DNA of 64,000 nucleotides, from contig JAUNBG010000001.1 in assembly GCA_030527205.1 (NCBI GenBank), positions 124,001-188,000 of the forward strand, in the 5' to 3' direction. Below are positions 45,830 through 54,789 of this stretch, in pieces. The position numbers and the translations under genes were made by a program. The stretch comes from Planctomycetia bacterium (GTDB lineage: Bacteria; Planctomycetota; Planctomycetia; Pirellulales; Thermoguttaceae). The notes beneath the pieces are model-generated. The model made no database searches, was not told the DNA's origin, and was given only the letters and a program-made list of their open reading frames with translations. Position 1 is the stretch's first letter. Each line of letters starts with the position of its first letter.

Positions 45830-46078
45830 AATTTTCCCGATTTTTGTAATGATATTGAAAATTTTCGCGCGGCGACGCGGCGGAAACGCAAAGACGCTTT
45901 CTTTTTGAAACTTCCGATTTCGTCGTTATTAAAAGCGCTTTTAAAACGGCAGTCCCTTTTGAAAAATATTCGTTTGGGTCGCCCGTTTTTGGAGTTTTTA
46001 TCCTGCTCGCCGCGTCGCCGCGCCGTTGCGCGAAAATCTTTTTTCCGACGGATAATGTTCTATTCTGTGTCGCGAAAA
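45830..46078 (-). repeat. Family 3 TIR element, copy 3 (inverted)
   Basis: Read on the - strand it follows copy 1 closely: CGCGACACAGAATAGAACAT, AGATTTTCGCGCAACGG, GCAGGATAAAAACTCC, ATCGGAAGTTTC and the closing GCGTCGCCGCGCGAAAATTT. The 140-residue frame over it is not a gene. The rest of the 800-base gap is featureless. Confidence 0.7.
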
Positions 46079-46313
46079 AAATCGGGAAAAGAACTTCCTT
46101 AAAGGGTTATCGATTAAATATTGATTCAAATTTCAATCGTTCGCCGCGCGGTTCGCAATCAAAAAAACGAGTTTTGTTTTGACATTCGAATCAAAAATAG
46201 GCGGCTTTTTCTTCAAAACAATATTCATTCCAGAAACTTTTTTGTAACGAAAAGTTTTGAATCGTTGCCTTCAATAACAAAATAACGAACAACTGACTCG
46301 ATAGCCCCGGCAA

Positions 46314-48905
46314 TTAATCTGTCGGGGGAAGATCATAAGGACCGAGACCGACATCGGTTGGGCCAAAATTAAGGGGAAAACCGTCCTGGGGTTTTTGACC
46401 AAAAGTTTCGCGAATCGCTTCATACATACCGAAGCCAAATTCGGCGTTCGGTTCAATATAAGACCCTTCGCCCCATTCATTGACCGGCGCCAGAACAATT
46501 CGTTTTTGACCGGTTTCGTCCGCAAATCTCTTGCAATCTTCGCAGATTTTTCGGAATTTTTCAACCGTCCTGTCATAAATAATCGTCTGTTTATTTCCGT
46601 GCCAGGGACGCGAATCCCAACCGGTTGAAATATTCGGCCAAAAGGGCAAAATTCCCGTTTCTGTTCGCGCTTGCCAATAGGGAAGACTGGATTCGACAAC
46701 CAGATCAAACGGAAATCGAATTGGATTCTTCGCTTTGCCGCCATGCGACATAAAATGATAAATCGATGAACAATCAAACCCGCCGTCCTTGAGCCATTGA
46801 ATATCTTCCGCTTTTGTCGATGATTCCGGCCATTTCATCGCAACAAAATAAATTCCTTTGAATCCGGCGTCAATGGCCATTTGACGACTCAAGTCAAGCA
46901 ATTTTTTGACCCCTTCTCCCCGGTTGAGATGATTTCCCTTTTCCGCTTCGGTCTTAATAAGATCGAGATCCATTTGTTTCGGATCCCAAATCATGACGAC
47001 TGGCTTATCGTCAACTCGATAATATTCCGGCGTATTGAAATAGTTTTCGATCCAATATTTCGTTACATTTCGCTGATCTTCCTCGGAATGCGTTCCCGGC
47101 CCGTTATGATTGGCCCACATCATTGCCCATTTTAAATGAGATCGATATTTTGCTCGTTGAAAAGCTTTGATCCAATGTTCAAGTGACCGGTTTCCCCGAC
47201 TCCAATACCAATCGACGAGAAAGAATTGAATTCCGTTTTCGACTGCCCATTTGATTTGCCAATCAACAACTTCCGGGTTCGATTCGTCATACCAACCAAG
47301 AACCGGCTTGCGAATCGGGTCGCTTTTTTGAATTCTGTCCCAAGCTTCCCGTTTTGCCCAACCCGGAAAATAAAGAGCGCCGATTTCATAATCGCTTTGA
47401 ATCGGTTTCGGTTCCGGAACATAATCCGCTTTCGGAAGATCAAGCGGCTCCGTTATTTTAAAAACAGCATCCGATCTCAAAAAGAGAGATCGTTCTATTT
47501 CGTTAGGAGTCGCAACGATTGTTGGGACGTCATAAATGACTATTCTCCAATTTCCGGCTGTTGGACAATTTAAATAAACGGTCAATTTCAACGATTCCAT
47601 TGGTTGAAGTCCGGGAATAAGAATAACTCGGTCTTCTTTTGGAACCTTTCCCTCTGATTGAGGAAAAAAGTTAACATTTTCCGAATTGTCTTCGGATAAG
47701 TTGGAATTCCATTCTTTTCGTTTTCCGTTAATGGCATAAGCGATCAGGGAATTCGTATTTGTTGTTAAAGTTTCATTCTCCGTTTTCTTCCAAGGCGTTA
47801 ATAAAAGAAATATTTTTTTATTTTCAATCATTTCGCCGCCAACATTTTTGAGGACAATTTCATATTGAACTTCCGAACCGGCTCGATTGATTGCGTCAAC
47901 CATTCCGCTGGAAACAACTTCCCATTGCGCTTTTCCCTGCGGTTTATCGCTGACCTTAACCGTTTTTAAGTTCAGCGGACTTTCTTCTTTAAGATCCGGC
48001 AGAACGATTTCCAATTGATAAATTTTGCCTTTCCATTCGGGCAATTGCGAAAGATCAATATTGCATTGCGCATCGAAAATCTGTATTGGAACCTTTTTTT
48101 CTGTCAAACCGTTTGAAAATTCGCCGAGAAAACGAATCGTTGCAAAAGCAAAATCAGGATTCTCTTTGATTCGTTGAGACCATTTGGGCATTGACGGTTG
48201 AAGTTCAAGATCATTCCATTCTAAAAAAAGCCAACTTCCGCTTTGTTCTGCGTCAAATGAAAAAAGACCGCTTCGATAAACAACGGAATCTTTTTCCGAA
48301 ACGGTTGTCCATTCCTTTTGAATTTGATCCGCATTCCATTCCGGCGATATCGGAGCAACCGCTTCCAAATTCAAATCGACGATTCGAATAGAATCAATTT
48401 CAACCCCCGTTTGGCCCGTCAACGAATCCGATGGCGTTCCAAGATCAAGACGAATTTTGATGATTTTTCCTTCTTTCATCCAATTCGGAAAAAGACGATA
48501 TTCATGCCATTGCCCATCATTGATAAGCGTCCAATCAAATGAACGATCTTGAGAAAAACCGTTATATTGTCCTTCATTTGTCCCTGAAAAAAAGAGTTCG
48601 CCCCGCCAATCGCTCTTCAATTTCATTCGTATTTCGACAACTTGCCCCGCTTTCGGCTCAAATTCAAACTGCGGACTGACTATAAACGGATCATGATCCG
48701 TAAACTGCGATTTGAACGTTCCATTGGATACTTTGGGCAACGTTAAATGATTGGTCGTCCAACCTTGAAGATTATTTTCCTCATCAAATTCCCAATTCAG
48801 CAAAATTTTTTGATTCTGAGCATAAATCAAATTGTTGACTTGCCCGCAAAAGAGCAACAAAATCAATCCGCCGATAAGCAATAAATTCCATAATTGTCGT
48901 TTCAT
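46314..48905 (-). CDS. Exported WbsX / GH99-like glycan-active protein
   Basis: About 863 residues. After a signal/anchor helix (RQLWNLLLIGGLILLLFCGQ) comes an N-terminal beta-sandwich resembling a carbohydrate-binding module, then another beta-rich region with an NVGGEMIENKKIF-type fold. The C-terminal TIM barrel from about residue 500 matches the WbsX (GH99-like) domain: IGALYFPGWAKREAWDRI, QFFLVDWYWSRGNRSLEHW, AMMWANHNGPGTHSEE and the catalytic-type ending LAPVNEWGEGSYIEPN. The family works on O-antigen or complex glycans. Frame and ribosome hints are ambiguous: ATG 48959 has GAGGA directly against it, so 48905 is preferred. Confidence 0.82.
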   Translation of the reverse strand: MKRQLWNLLLIGGLILLLFCGQVNNLIYAQNQKILLNWEFDEENNLQGWTTNHLTLPKVSNGTFKSQFTDHDPFIVSPQFEFEPKAGQVVEIRMKLKSDWRGELFFSGTNEGQYNGFSQDRSFDWTLINDGQWHEYRLFPNWMKEGKIIKIRLDLGTPSDSLTGQTGVEIDSIRIVDLNLEAVAPISPEWNADQIQKEWTTVSEKDSVVYRSGLFSFDAEQSGSWLFLEWNDLELQPSMPKWSQRIKENPDFAFATIRFLGEFSNGLTEKKVPIQIFDAQCNIDLSQLPEWKGKIYQLEIVLPDLKEESPLNLKTVKVSDKPQGKAQWEVVSSGMVDAINRAGSEVQYEIVLKNVGGEMIENKKIFLLLTPWKKTENETLTTNTNSLIAYAINGKRKEWNSNLSEDNSENVNFFPQSEGKVPKEDRVILIPGLQPMESLKLTVYLNCPTAGNWRIVIYDVPTIVATPNEIERSLFLRSDAVFKITEPLDLPKADYVPEPKPIQSDYEIGALYFPGWAKREAWDRIQKSDPIRKPVLGWYDESNPEVVDWQIKWAVENGIQFFLVDWYWSRGNRSLEHWIKAFQRAKYRSHLKWAMMWANHNGPGTHSEEDQRNVTKYWIENYFNTPEYYRVDDKPVVMIWDPKQMDLDLIKTEAEKGNHLNRGEGVKKLLDLSRQMAIDAGFKGIYFVAMKWPESSTKAEDIQWLKDGGFDCSSIYHFMSHGGKAKNPIRFPFDLVVESSLPYWQARTETGILPFWPNISTGWDSRPWHGNKQTIIYDRTVEKFRKICEDCKRFADETGQKRIVLAPVNEWGEGSYIEPNAEFGFGMYEAIRETFGQKPQDGFPLNFGPTDVGLGPYDLPPTD

Positions 48906-49268
48906 TCTTTTTCTTCTTCTTCTTTTTTGTTCTTTTTTCTTCGTTTCAAAATCGATCATTCCTCAACGTTTCCCGATTGCCTTTTTATCCTGAACTCAAC
49001 TCGATTAAAAAACCGGATCGTTGGCTTCGCAACCCGTCAACGCAGGCAAATAACGAAAAGACAAATCCTGTCGATCATTTCAGCTTTTGTTTAGTATACG
49101 AAAAATTTTCGTTATTTTCAATCCGTTAATATCAAGAAGTATTTTTTATCAAGGATAAAACCAAAGAATTGTCTGAAGATCGAAAATTTATATTTTGGTC
49201 GTTTAACAATTTTCTTTTCTGGGACAACGTTTCCCAAAAATAACATTAGCTAAAAGGAGAATACATTT
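48906..49268. other. Divergent intergenic region
   Basis: About 360 AT-rich bases between the divergent WbsX-like and crystallin-like genes. No repeat-family copy or clear promoter was found. A purine/pyrimidine run of TTC triplets (48907-48927) lies at the WbsX-like start. Confidence 0.4.
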
Positions 49269-49586
49269 ATGAAAACCGTTGCTTGCGAAGCAGATTGCAA
49301 ATTGATGGATTTGAAAACTCGTTACGATATTGAAATTCCAGCCGTCGAAGAAAATGACTCGTTTGTCGTTTCCATTAATAATGGGATTTTAAAAGTTAAT
49401 GCCGTTGAAGAAAATGGAACCGAAGTTACGCTCGGAACCTGGGATATTCGAGAAGGCGTTCATACGGAAGCCATGACAACCGAATATCGCGACGGAATTC
49501 TTTATCTTCGTCTTCCGAAAGGCGATGAGGTTCGTCCTCGAGAACTTCAGTATTCCGAAAAAATCACAATCAAGCCAACTTGCTGA
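49269..49586 (+). CDS. Small crystallin-like (HSP20-type) protein, paralogue 2
   Basis: A 105-residue relative of the protein at 40230. Strands read YDIEIPAVEENDSFVVSINN, GILKVNAVEENG, TWDIREGVHTEAMTTEYRDG and ILYLRLPKGDEV, the last matching the LPK end of the crystallin domain. It has no N-terminal or C-terminal arm and starts with a CEADC pair. AAAGGAG at the right distance before ATG shows strong translation, and a long hairpin follows the stop. The pair brackets the 41-49 kb glycan-enzyme block. A holdase-like role is inferred from the fold only. Confidence 0.65.
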   Translation: MKTVACEADCKLMDLKTRYDIEIPAVEENDSFVVSINNGILKVNAVEENGTEVTLGTWDIREGVHTEAMTTEYRDGILYLRLPKGDEVRPRELQYSEKITIKPTC

Positions 49587-49594
49587 TAAGATTT

Positions 49595-49663
49595 GATCAT
49601 GAAACGGATCAGGAAACATTTTTCATTCTCTGGCCCTTGCGTTAATGATCCGTTTTCATGATC
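49595..49663 (+). terminator. Long imperfect hairpin after the crystallin-like gene
   Basis: GATCATGAAACGGATCA (49595-49611) pairs with TGATCCGTTTTCATGATC (49646-49663) apart from one extra base. The 34-base loop and short following T-run make it a likely but not strong terminator or mRNA end. Confidence 0.55.
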
Positions 49664-50000
49664 GTTTCAGAAATATCTTAAACTCTTCATTTGCTTCTCT
49701 TTCTGTATTTTTGACTCGATAACCTTTTCTTGAATTGCGTTTTTAAGTCCTTATAATATTATCCTTAAATATTGAATGCCGAAACGTCCCTTATAAAAAC
49801 TTTTTAAATTTTTCTTTCAAATATCAAAAATTGAGGAAAATTCCGTTTTATAAGCATCCAAAAAAATCGTTGTTATTTTCGTTAAACGTTCAGGCGTCGG
49901 ACGTCCTGTTATTCTGTTGAAAATGAGTTTTTTAGAAACAAGTCATTGACTTTCTTTTTTGTTAATTTTATACTTTTTAATAAAACTGTAATCTATAATA

Positions 50001-50089
50001 CCGACGCTTAGATTTTTCCGCTTCGCCGCCGCATAACCTTGTAATGCGACTACATAAATCGCCGCATTTCGGTAAAACTCAAGGGAAAC
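50001..50089 (-). repeat. Repeat family 4, copy 2 (inverted)
   Basis: The inverse of the copy at 1632-1722, sharing AAATGCGGCGATTTA, CGCATTAC and GGCGAAGCGGAAAA on the - strand. The stem is GTCGCAT with ATGCGGC. It ends about 20 bases before the zinc-ribbon gene. The rest of the gap 49664-50000 shows nothing. Confidence 0.6.
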
Positions 50090-50110
50090 GTCAATCTTAG
50101 AAAGATTATT

Positions 50111-51316
50111 ATGAAAATCACATTTTTCTGTTCAAATTGCGGAACCCGATTACAAATCGACGAAAGTTTAAAAGACAAAAAAGTCCGTTGTCCAAACTGT
50201 CAGGCCGTTGTCGGCATTCCGCCTGAAAATGCGAATAAAATCGACGAAATCAATGCGGATTCTTCTGATTCGTTGACTCAGTCGACCTTTGTCGAAGAAG
50301 AAGGTTTTTCCGTTCCCGATTCTTCAGAAGATTTTGCTTTCGATAGTTCAATTTCAAACAATCCGTATGAACCTCCGAAAACAATATATTATGGTTATCA
50401 ACAACCGGACGACGGAATGCGTCTGACAAAAGTCTTCTTCCAAAGCCTCTGCAGCGATTCGATTTCGCTTTTGGTTCGTTATTATAAGGAAATTCTCTTT
50501 CTCTGCCTGATTAGCTTTATGTTTGTGAACGCTCGAATGATTCTCAATAATATTGTCGATAATGAAACTATTGATAATATATCGAACGCCAGCATCATTC
50601 TTTTTTCTGTTCTTTTTTCAATATTACTTCGCATCGTTCAGGTTCTCTTTTATTTTCTGTTTGTTAATTATCTTATCAGACTTTTACGAACTGGACAAAC
50701 CTCATTTCATCTGTTAAAACCGAAAAAAATATCAATGCTCTTCAAAGGAGCTTTTGCTTCCTTTCTTTATGCAATTGAAGTTTGTCTCTTGGTCTTCTTT
50801 CTTACTGTTCCTGCAATCTTTATTTTTAGTTTATTATCAAGACCCTTCCTTCTTGTCTCGAATGGCAGTTCAGAAATTCTCTTTGGCATTTTTGTTGTTT
50901 TGTGTTCTGCTTTCTTCTTATGGATTTATTTCATGATCCTTTATCGACATATGTTTTACCTGCCCTTTATTTTGGATCGTAACGCAGGCATTTTTAAGTC
51001 CTTTCAACTTTCTAGTCGTTATACGAAAGGAAATTACAAGGTTTTTATTTATGCTTCGATCTGTTTATTGCTTCCTGTTATCATTTTTGCTTTTGTGACC
51101 ATTATTTCTATGGGGATGTCGAATGCGACTAATCTCGACTTGAATAACCTCCTAATCATCAGTTCGATACAACAGACGTTTTTATTATCATTGATTTCTG
51201 CTTTTATCAACTCTTTTATGATGACTCCGATCTGTTTGGCATTGTATGTTACAATGTATTTACAAATGACCGGTCAAGCAACGATTATTCGTGAAGCTTC
51301 AAAAACAAAACTTTGA
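50111..51316 (+). CDS. Zinc-ribbon, polytopic membrane protein
   Basis: A 401-residue protein. The N terminus is a zinc ribbon (C7-x2-C10 ... C27-x2-C30, as FFCSNCGTRL and KVRCPNCQAV), the form often found at the start of planctomycete membrane proteins. An acidic linker to about residue 95 follows, then about six membrane helices from 130 to 400 (for example FLCLISFMFVNARMILNNIV and the IYASICLLLPVIIFAFVTII segment). The helical part resembles DUF975/YciC-type integral proteins of unknown function. The ATG has no clear Shine-Dalgarno site. It lies 230 bases before the DUF11-repeat gene. Confidence 0.7.
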   Translation: MKITFFCSNCGTRLQIDESLKDKKVRCPNCQAVVGIPPENANKIDEINADSSDSLTQSTFVEEEGFSVPDSSEDFAFDSSISNNPYEPPKTIYYGYQQPDDGMRLTKVFFQSLCSDSISLLVRYYKEILFLCLISFMFVNARMILNNIVDNETIDNISNASIILFSVLFSILLRIVQVLFYFLFVNYLIRLLRTGQTSFHLLKPKKISMLFKGAFASFLYAIEVCLLVFFLTVPAIFIFSLLSRPFLLVSNGSSEILFGIFVVLCSAFFLWIYFMILYRHMFYLPFILDRNAGIFKSFQLSSRYTKGNYKVFIYASICLLLPVIIFAFVTIISMGMSNATNLDLNNLLIISSIQQTFLLSLISAFINSFMMTPICLALYVTMYLQMTGQATIIREASKTKL

Positions 51317-51548
51317 TAGAAAAACGATTCTTTCATTGAATTTCGTTGTTCAAAAATCTCTTTGACTGCAATAAAGCAAGGCCTTTTTTGGCAAAATCGA
51401 TATAATCGTAAAATCCGGTAAAATTTATTAAGTTTTTTTAATAGAATCAACCGATATTATCGAATAAGGTTTGATAAGAGTAAATTGAACGCTTGAACTG
51501 TTATCCCCATGAAGATAACAGTCAAATAAAACGAAACGAGAAAGACCA

Positions 51549-54425
51549 ATGACGAATAATAAAACAGATGATTTTCGAGCAAGTTCATCATTGCGATCAA
51601 ACGCAACAGCTCGCGCTGATCGCTGTTTTAAAGAAGGCTTCATTATTAAAACAAAGAAAATATTGGATTTGCGATCCTATAATATTCTTAAAAGCATTGA
51701 ACGCATCAAGAGCCAGATCATAAAAACAACTCCAAAAGGGAGCCCCAAAGAGCGATCCCTTTTCGCTTTGATTATTTTTTCTTTGATTCTATTAATAAAC
51801 CAGGGATCAATTTTGGCTCTGGAAGCTGGCTATGCCAGTTCTAAAAAGAAAGTTGCTCCGACTCCGCAATATTTTCCAAATGATCAATCGGATGTCATCA
51901 ACATTGCCCAGCCTTCCTTAAAATTTTCCCTGGTTAACGAAATGGTTCTGCCGAAAAATGATAATGAAATCAAAAACAGAACAATTGTCTCGCGCGAACA
52001 AAACCGAACCAAAAACAATGAATTATCCAATTTACTTCAAGAAATGGAAGAAGATAATTCGGTCAATGCGACAGCAAGTCAAGTTGAGGAACCCATTCCC
52101 GACAAAGCGAGCAAGCCAATCTCAAAGCGAAACCGGAAAAGTTTACGCAATCAACCGATTGCTCAACTTTTAACGATTGAGGAAAATGAACCTATCGATG
52201 AAATAACTTCGGAAAATCTTTCCGCGTCTTCTCAAACTGCGGAGATTGCAATGGAAGCTGATTTGATTGATTCTCAAGAAATTTCCGTTCCAATGGAACA
52301 ATCGCAACAACTTGATCTTAATGAAAAAGAGCAAAATGAAGACAAATTGTTTATGAATAATGAAACAATTGAGGCATTATCGGCCGATGAATCATTAAAC
52401 ACGCAAACGTTTAATGAAGATTCCTCAAACAAACTTAAATGGAATCGTCGAGAAAATATGCTTGAACGCCAATCCATTTCGGATTCGTCAAAGGTCATTT
52501 CGTCCAATTCAGAAACCTCATCGACTCAAAAACCGATTTTATTAAAGCAGAATTCAACTTCGTCGAAAACCGTTTCTGATTCGATGCCTTCAAAAATGAA
52601 GTCCCAAACGTCGAATCGTTCCGAACAGACGTTTTCCGAGTCCAGTCAATTGATCGTTCAACAACAGAGTCCGGTTATCGACATTCAGACAATTGGTTTG
52701 CAAAAATTGATCGTTGGTCAGGAATCTTCTTATGAATTAAAAGTCTGCAATAAAAGTTCCGTTGACGCGCAACAATTGATTATTTCAACTGAAATCCCCA
52801 ATTGGGTTAATGTTAATCAACTTCATCCGAGCGTTGGTTCATCCAATATTTTGCCGGCAGAAAGTCCAGAAAATCCGACATTATGCCAATGGAAAATGGG
52901 AACTCTTGCCGCCGGAAAAGAAGAGTCACTTATTTTGAAAATCATTCCGCTGAAACGAAACAATTTTGAACTTGTTAGTCGATATGAATATGAACAAACG
53001 ACCCTCAAAGCGGGAATTGAAGTTCAGGAACCAATTATCGAACTTTTGATTGAAGGACAAGATTCGATTGAATGGGGCATTGAAGACAATTATCGACTTC
53101 GAGTCCGCAACATCGGAAATGGAGACGCCGAAAATCTTCAATTGCTCGTTTCAACAGGCGAAAACGAACAAGCAACTCAAATTCTTCCCATTCTTAAAGC
53201 GGGCGAAGAAAAAGTTATGGATATGTCCATTAAAACGGTTTTGGAGAATGAAATAACGATTCGGGTCGCAGCAAACGGCAAATATGGACTGAGCGCCAAT
53301 ATTCAAAAAACAATTGCGATACTTCGCGGAAAACTTGATATTTTTGTTGAAGCGCCCGAATTGCAATTTGTTAATAATTCGGTCGATTATCTCGTTCATA
53401 TTTCCAATTCCGGAACCGCGCCATTGAAAAACGTTGAGGTCGCAGCCAATATCCCGTCAGAAGTCAAATTGATTTCATGTTCTGGCGACGGACAGGAAAA
53501 TGCGGAAAAAAATCGAATTATTTGGTCGATTCCAGTCATTAATCCCAATGAAAATATCGTTTATCAGGTTTCTTGTGAAATGATTCGATCCGGCCTGACC
53601 CGTTTGGAGGTTTCCGCTTCTGAACCTTTTGGACTGACTGCGGCCAGCGAAGCATTGGTTCAGGTTGACGCAATCGCCGCCTTGAATATGCAAATCAATT
53701 CGCCCAACGCTCCGGCTGCCGTTGGAAGCTCGGTTATTTATGAAGTTATCATTAGCAATAAAGGGACCAAAGCAGCGGAAGAAATAAATTCTGGTCTGTT
53801 CCTGACAAGCGGTCTGCTTCCTTTGGCAATTGCCGGAAATAACGGATTTGTTTATCCGGAAGAATCAAAAGTTTTATTCAAACAAATCAATTCGCTTCCA
53901 GCGGGAGAATCAATGACATTTCAGGTTCAGGCTGAAGTTGTTGGTTCTGGAAACCAAAAAGTTCAAGCAATCCTTGACTCCAAACCGAACAATATTCAAC
54001 TTGCCTGCGAAGAGATTTTATATTGTTATGAAAAGCGCAACATTGCCAATCGGAATATCAACTCCCAATCCAAAGTTGCTCTTCGACCGACAAATTCGCA
54101 ACAGAGACCAATGAACAATCGTCCCGCTTCCGATTCGACGAAAGAAATCCCAAATCCGAATAAATTAATGACGCCCCCTTCCGGGAATAATTTGAATAAT
54201 CTGCAAGATTTGTCCTTTGATTTAACGCAAAAAGCAAACGATTCTTTAAGCAATTCCTTAAACGAATTGAGGAACCCCTTATCGGAAAATCCAAAAATGC
54301 AACAGGGGCAAACAGAACCGTCAAACAACCAACTAATTAACCAGCCGAATATTCAATCGAATATCCTGGAAATTCCTTTCTCGAATTTTCCTGACTCAGA
54401 ATCTGGAAGTTCCGTTCGATTTTAA
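51549..54425 (+). CDS. Large DUF11/CARDB-repeat surface protein
   Basis: A 958-residue exported protein. The N-terminal 75 residues are basic, then a hydrophobic helix (FALIIFSLILLINQGSILA) acts as anchor or signal. Residues about 100-370 are Ser/Gln/Glu-rich and unordered. From about 375 four immunoglobulin-like DUF11/CARDB repeats follow, each with a phrase such as SYELKVCNKSSVDAQQL, YRLRVRNIGNGDAENL, YLVHISNSGTAPLKNV or YEVIISNKGTKAAEEI. The C terminus is again low-complexity. Such proteins form surface or cell-wall-like layers in planctomycetes. A good terminator stands 30 bases after the stop. Confidence 0.78.
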   Translation: MTNNKTDDFRASSSLRSNATARADRCFKEGFIIKTKKILDLRSYNILKSIERIKSQIIKTTPKGSPKERSLFALIIFSLILLINQGSILALEAGYASSKKKVAPTPQYFPNDQSDVINIAQPSLKFSLVNEMVLPKNDNEIKNRTIVSREQNRTKNNELSNLLQEMEEDNSVNATASQVEEPIPDKASKPISKRNRKSLRNQPIAQLLTIEENEPIDEITSENLSASSQTAEIAMEADLIDSQEISVPMEQSQQLDLNEKEQNEDKLFMNNETIEALSADESLNTQTFNEDSSNKLKWNRRENMLERQSISDSSKVISSNSETSSTQKPILLKQNSTSSKTVSDSMPSKMKSQTSNRSEQTFSESSQLIVQQQSPVIDIQTIGLQKLIVGQESSYELKVCNKSSVDAQQLIISTEIPNWVNVNQLHPSVGSSNILPAESPENPTLCQWKMGTLAAGKEESLILKIIPLKRNNFELVSRYEYEQTTLKAGIEVQEPIIELLIEGQDSIEWGIEDNYRLRVRNIGNGDAENLQLLVSTGENEQATQILPILKAGEEKVMDMSIKTVLENEITIRVAANGKYGLSANIQKTIAILRGKLDIFVEAPELQFVNNSVDYLVHISNSGTAPLKNVEVAANIPSEVKLISCSGDGQENAEKNRIIWSIPVINPNENIVYQVSCEMIRSGLTRLEVSASEPFGLTAASEALVQVDAIAALNMQINSPNAPAAVGSSVIYEVIISNKGTKAAEEINSGLFLTSGLLPLAIAGNNGFVYPEESKVLFKQINSLPAGESMTFQVQAEVVGSGNQKVQAILDSKPNNIQLACEEILYCYEKRNIANRNINSQSKVALRPTNSQQRPMNNRPASDSTKEIPNPNKLMTPPSGNNLNNLQDLSFDLTQKANDSLSNSLNELRNPLSENPKMQQGQTEPSNNQLINQPNIQSNILEIPFSNFPDSESGSSVRF

Positions 54426-54454
54426 TTCGGATACTCTTGATTAACTCCTTTTTG

Positions 54455-54485
54455 CCCGAAGCGTTATCGTTTCGGGTTTTTTATT
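54455..54485 (+). terminator. Rho-independent terminator of the DUF11-repeat gene
   Basis: CCCGAA (54455-54460) and TTCGGG (54471-54476) close a 10-base loop and are followed at once by TTTTTTATTT. It is 30 bases after the stop. The rest of the 360-base gap holds only the promoter at 54721. Confidence 0.8.
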
Positions 54486-54720
54486 TCGAATGCCCATTCT
54501 TTCGCTGAAAATGCTTATGTCAAAAAAACTCAATTCGCTCAAATATTACTTTTTTCTAATTCTTCCGTTTCCTCGATGCGTTTCCTTGATCGTTTGATTC
54601 GCAAACCCAGCACAAACAACCGATTTATAGGACGATCCGTTGTTTCTTTCGATTTCCGTATAAAATTTGGACTTTCTTCCCTATAAAAAATGGGGATCGC
54701 GATATTTTTTTGGAAAAGAC

Positions 54721-54749
54721 TTGATTTCCTGTTCCGTCTCTTTTATACT
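54721..54749 (+). promoter_or_regulatory. Promoter of the first TlpA-like gene
   Basis: TTGATT (54721-54726) and TATACT (54744-54749) are 17 bases apart, 41 bases before ATG 54790. This is the best sited + strand promoter in the window. Confidence 0.6.
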
Positions 54750-54789
54750 GAATTATGTCAAAAATTGAAACTTTAAGAAAGGGAAAATC

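Noticed and set aside
45683-46102. 139-codon frame on the + strand
   Set aside because: It covers family 3 copy 3 in inverse; its composition is that of the repeat.
48906-48959. 54-base N-terminal extension of the WbsX-like gene
   Set aside because: It would give a run of basic residues coded by a TTC repeat, with GAGGA touching the ATG; the shorter start is more natural.
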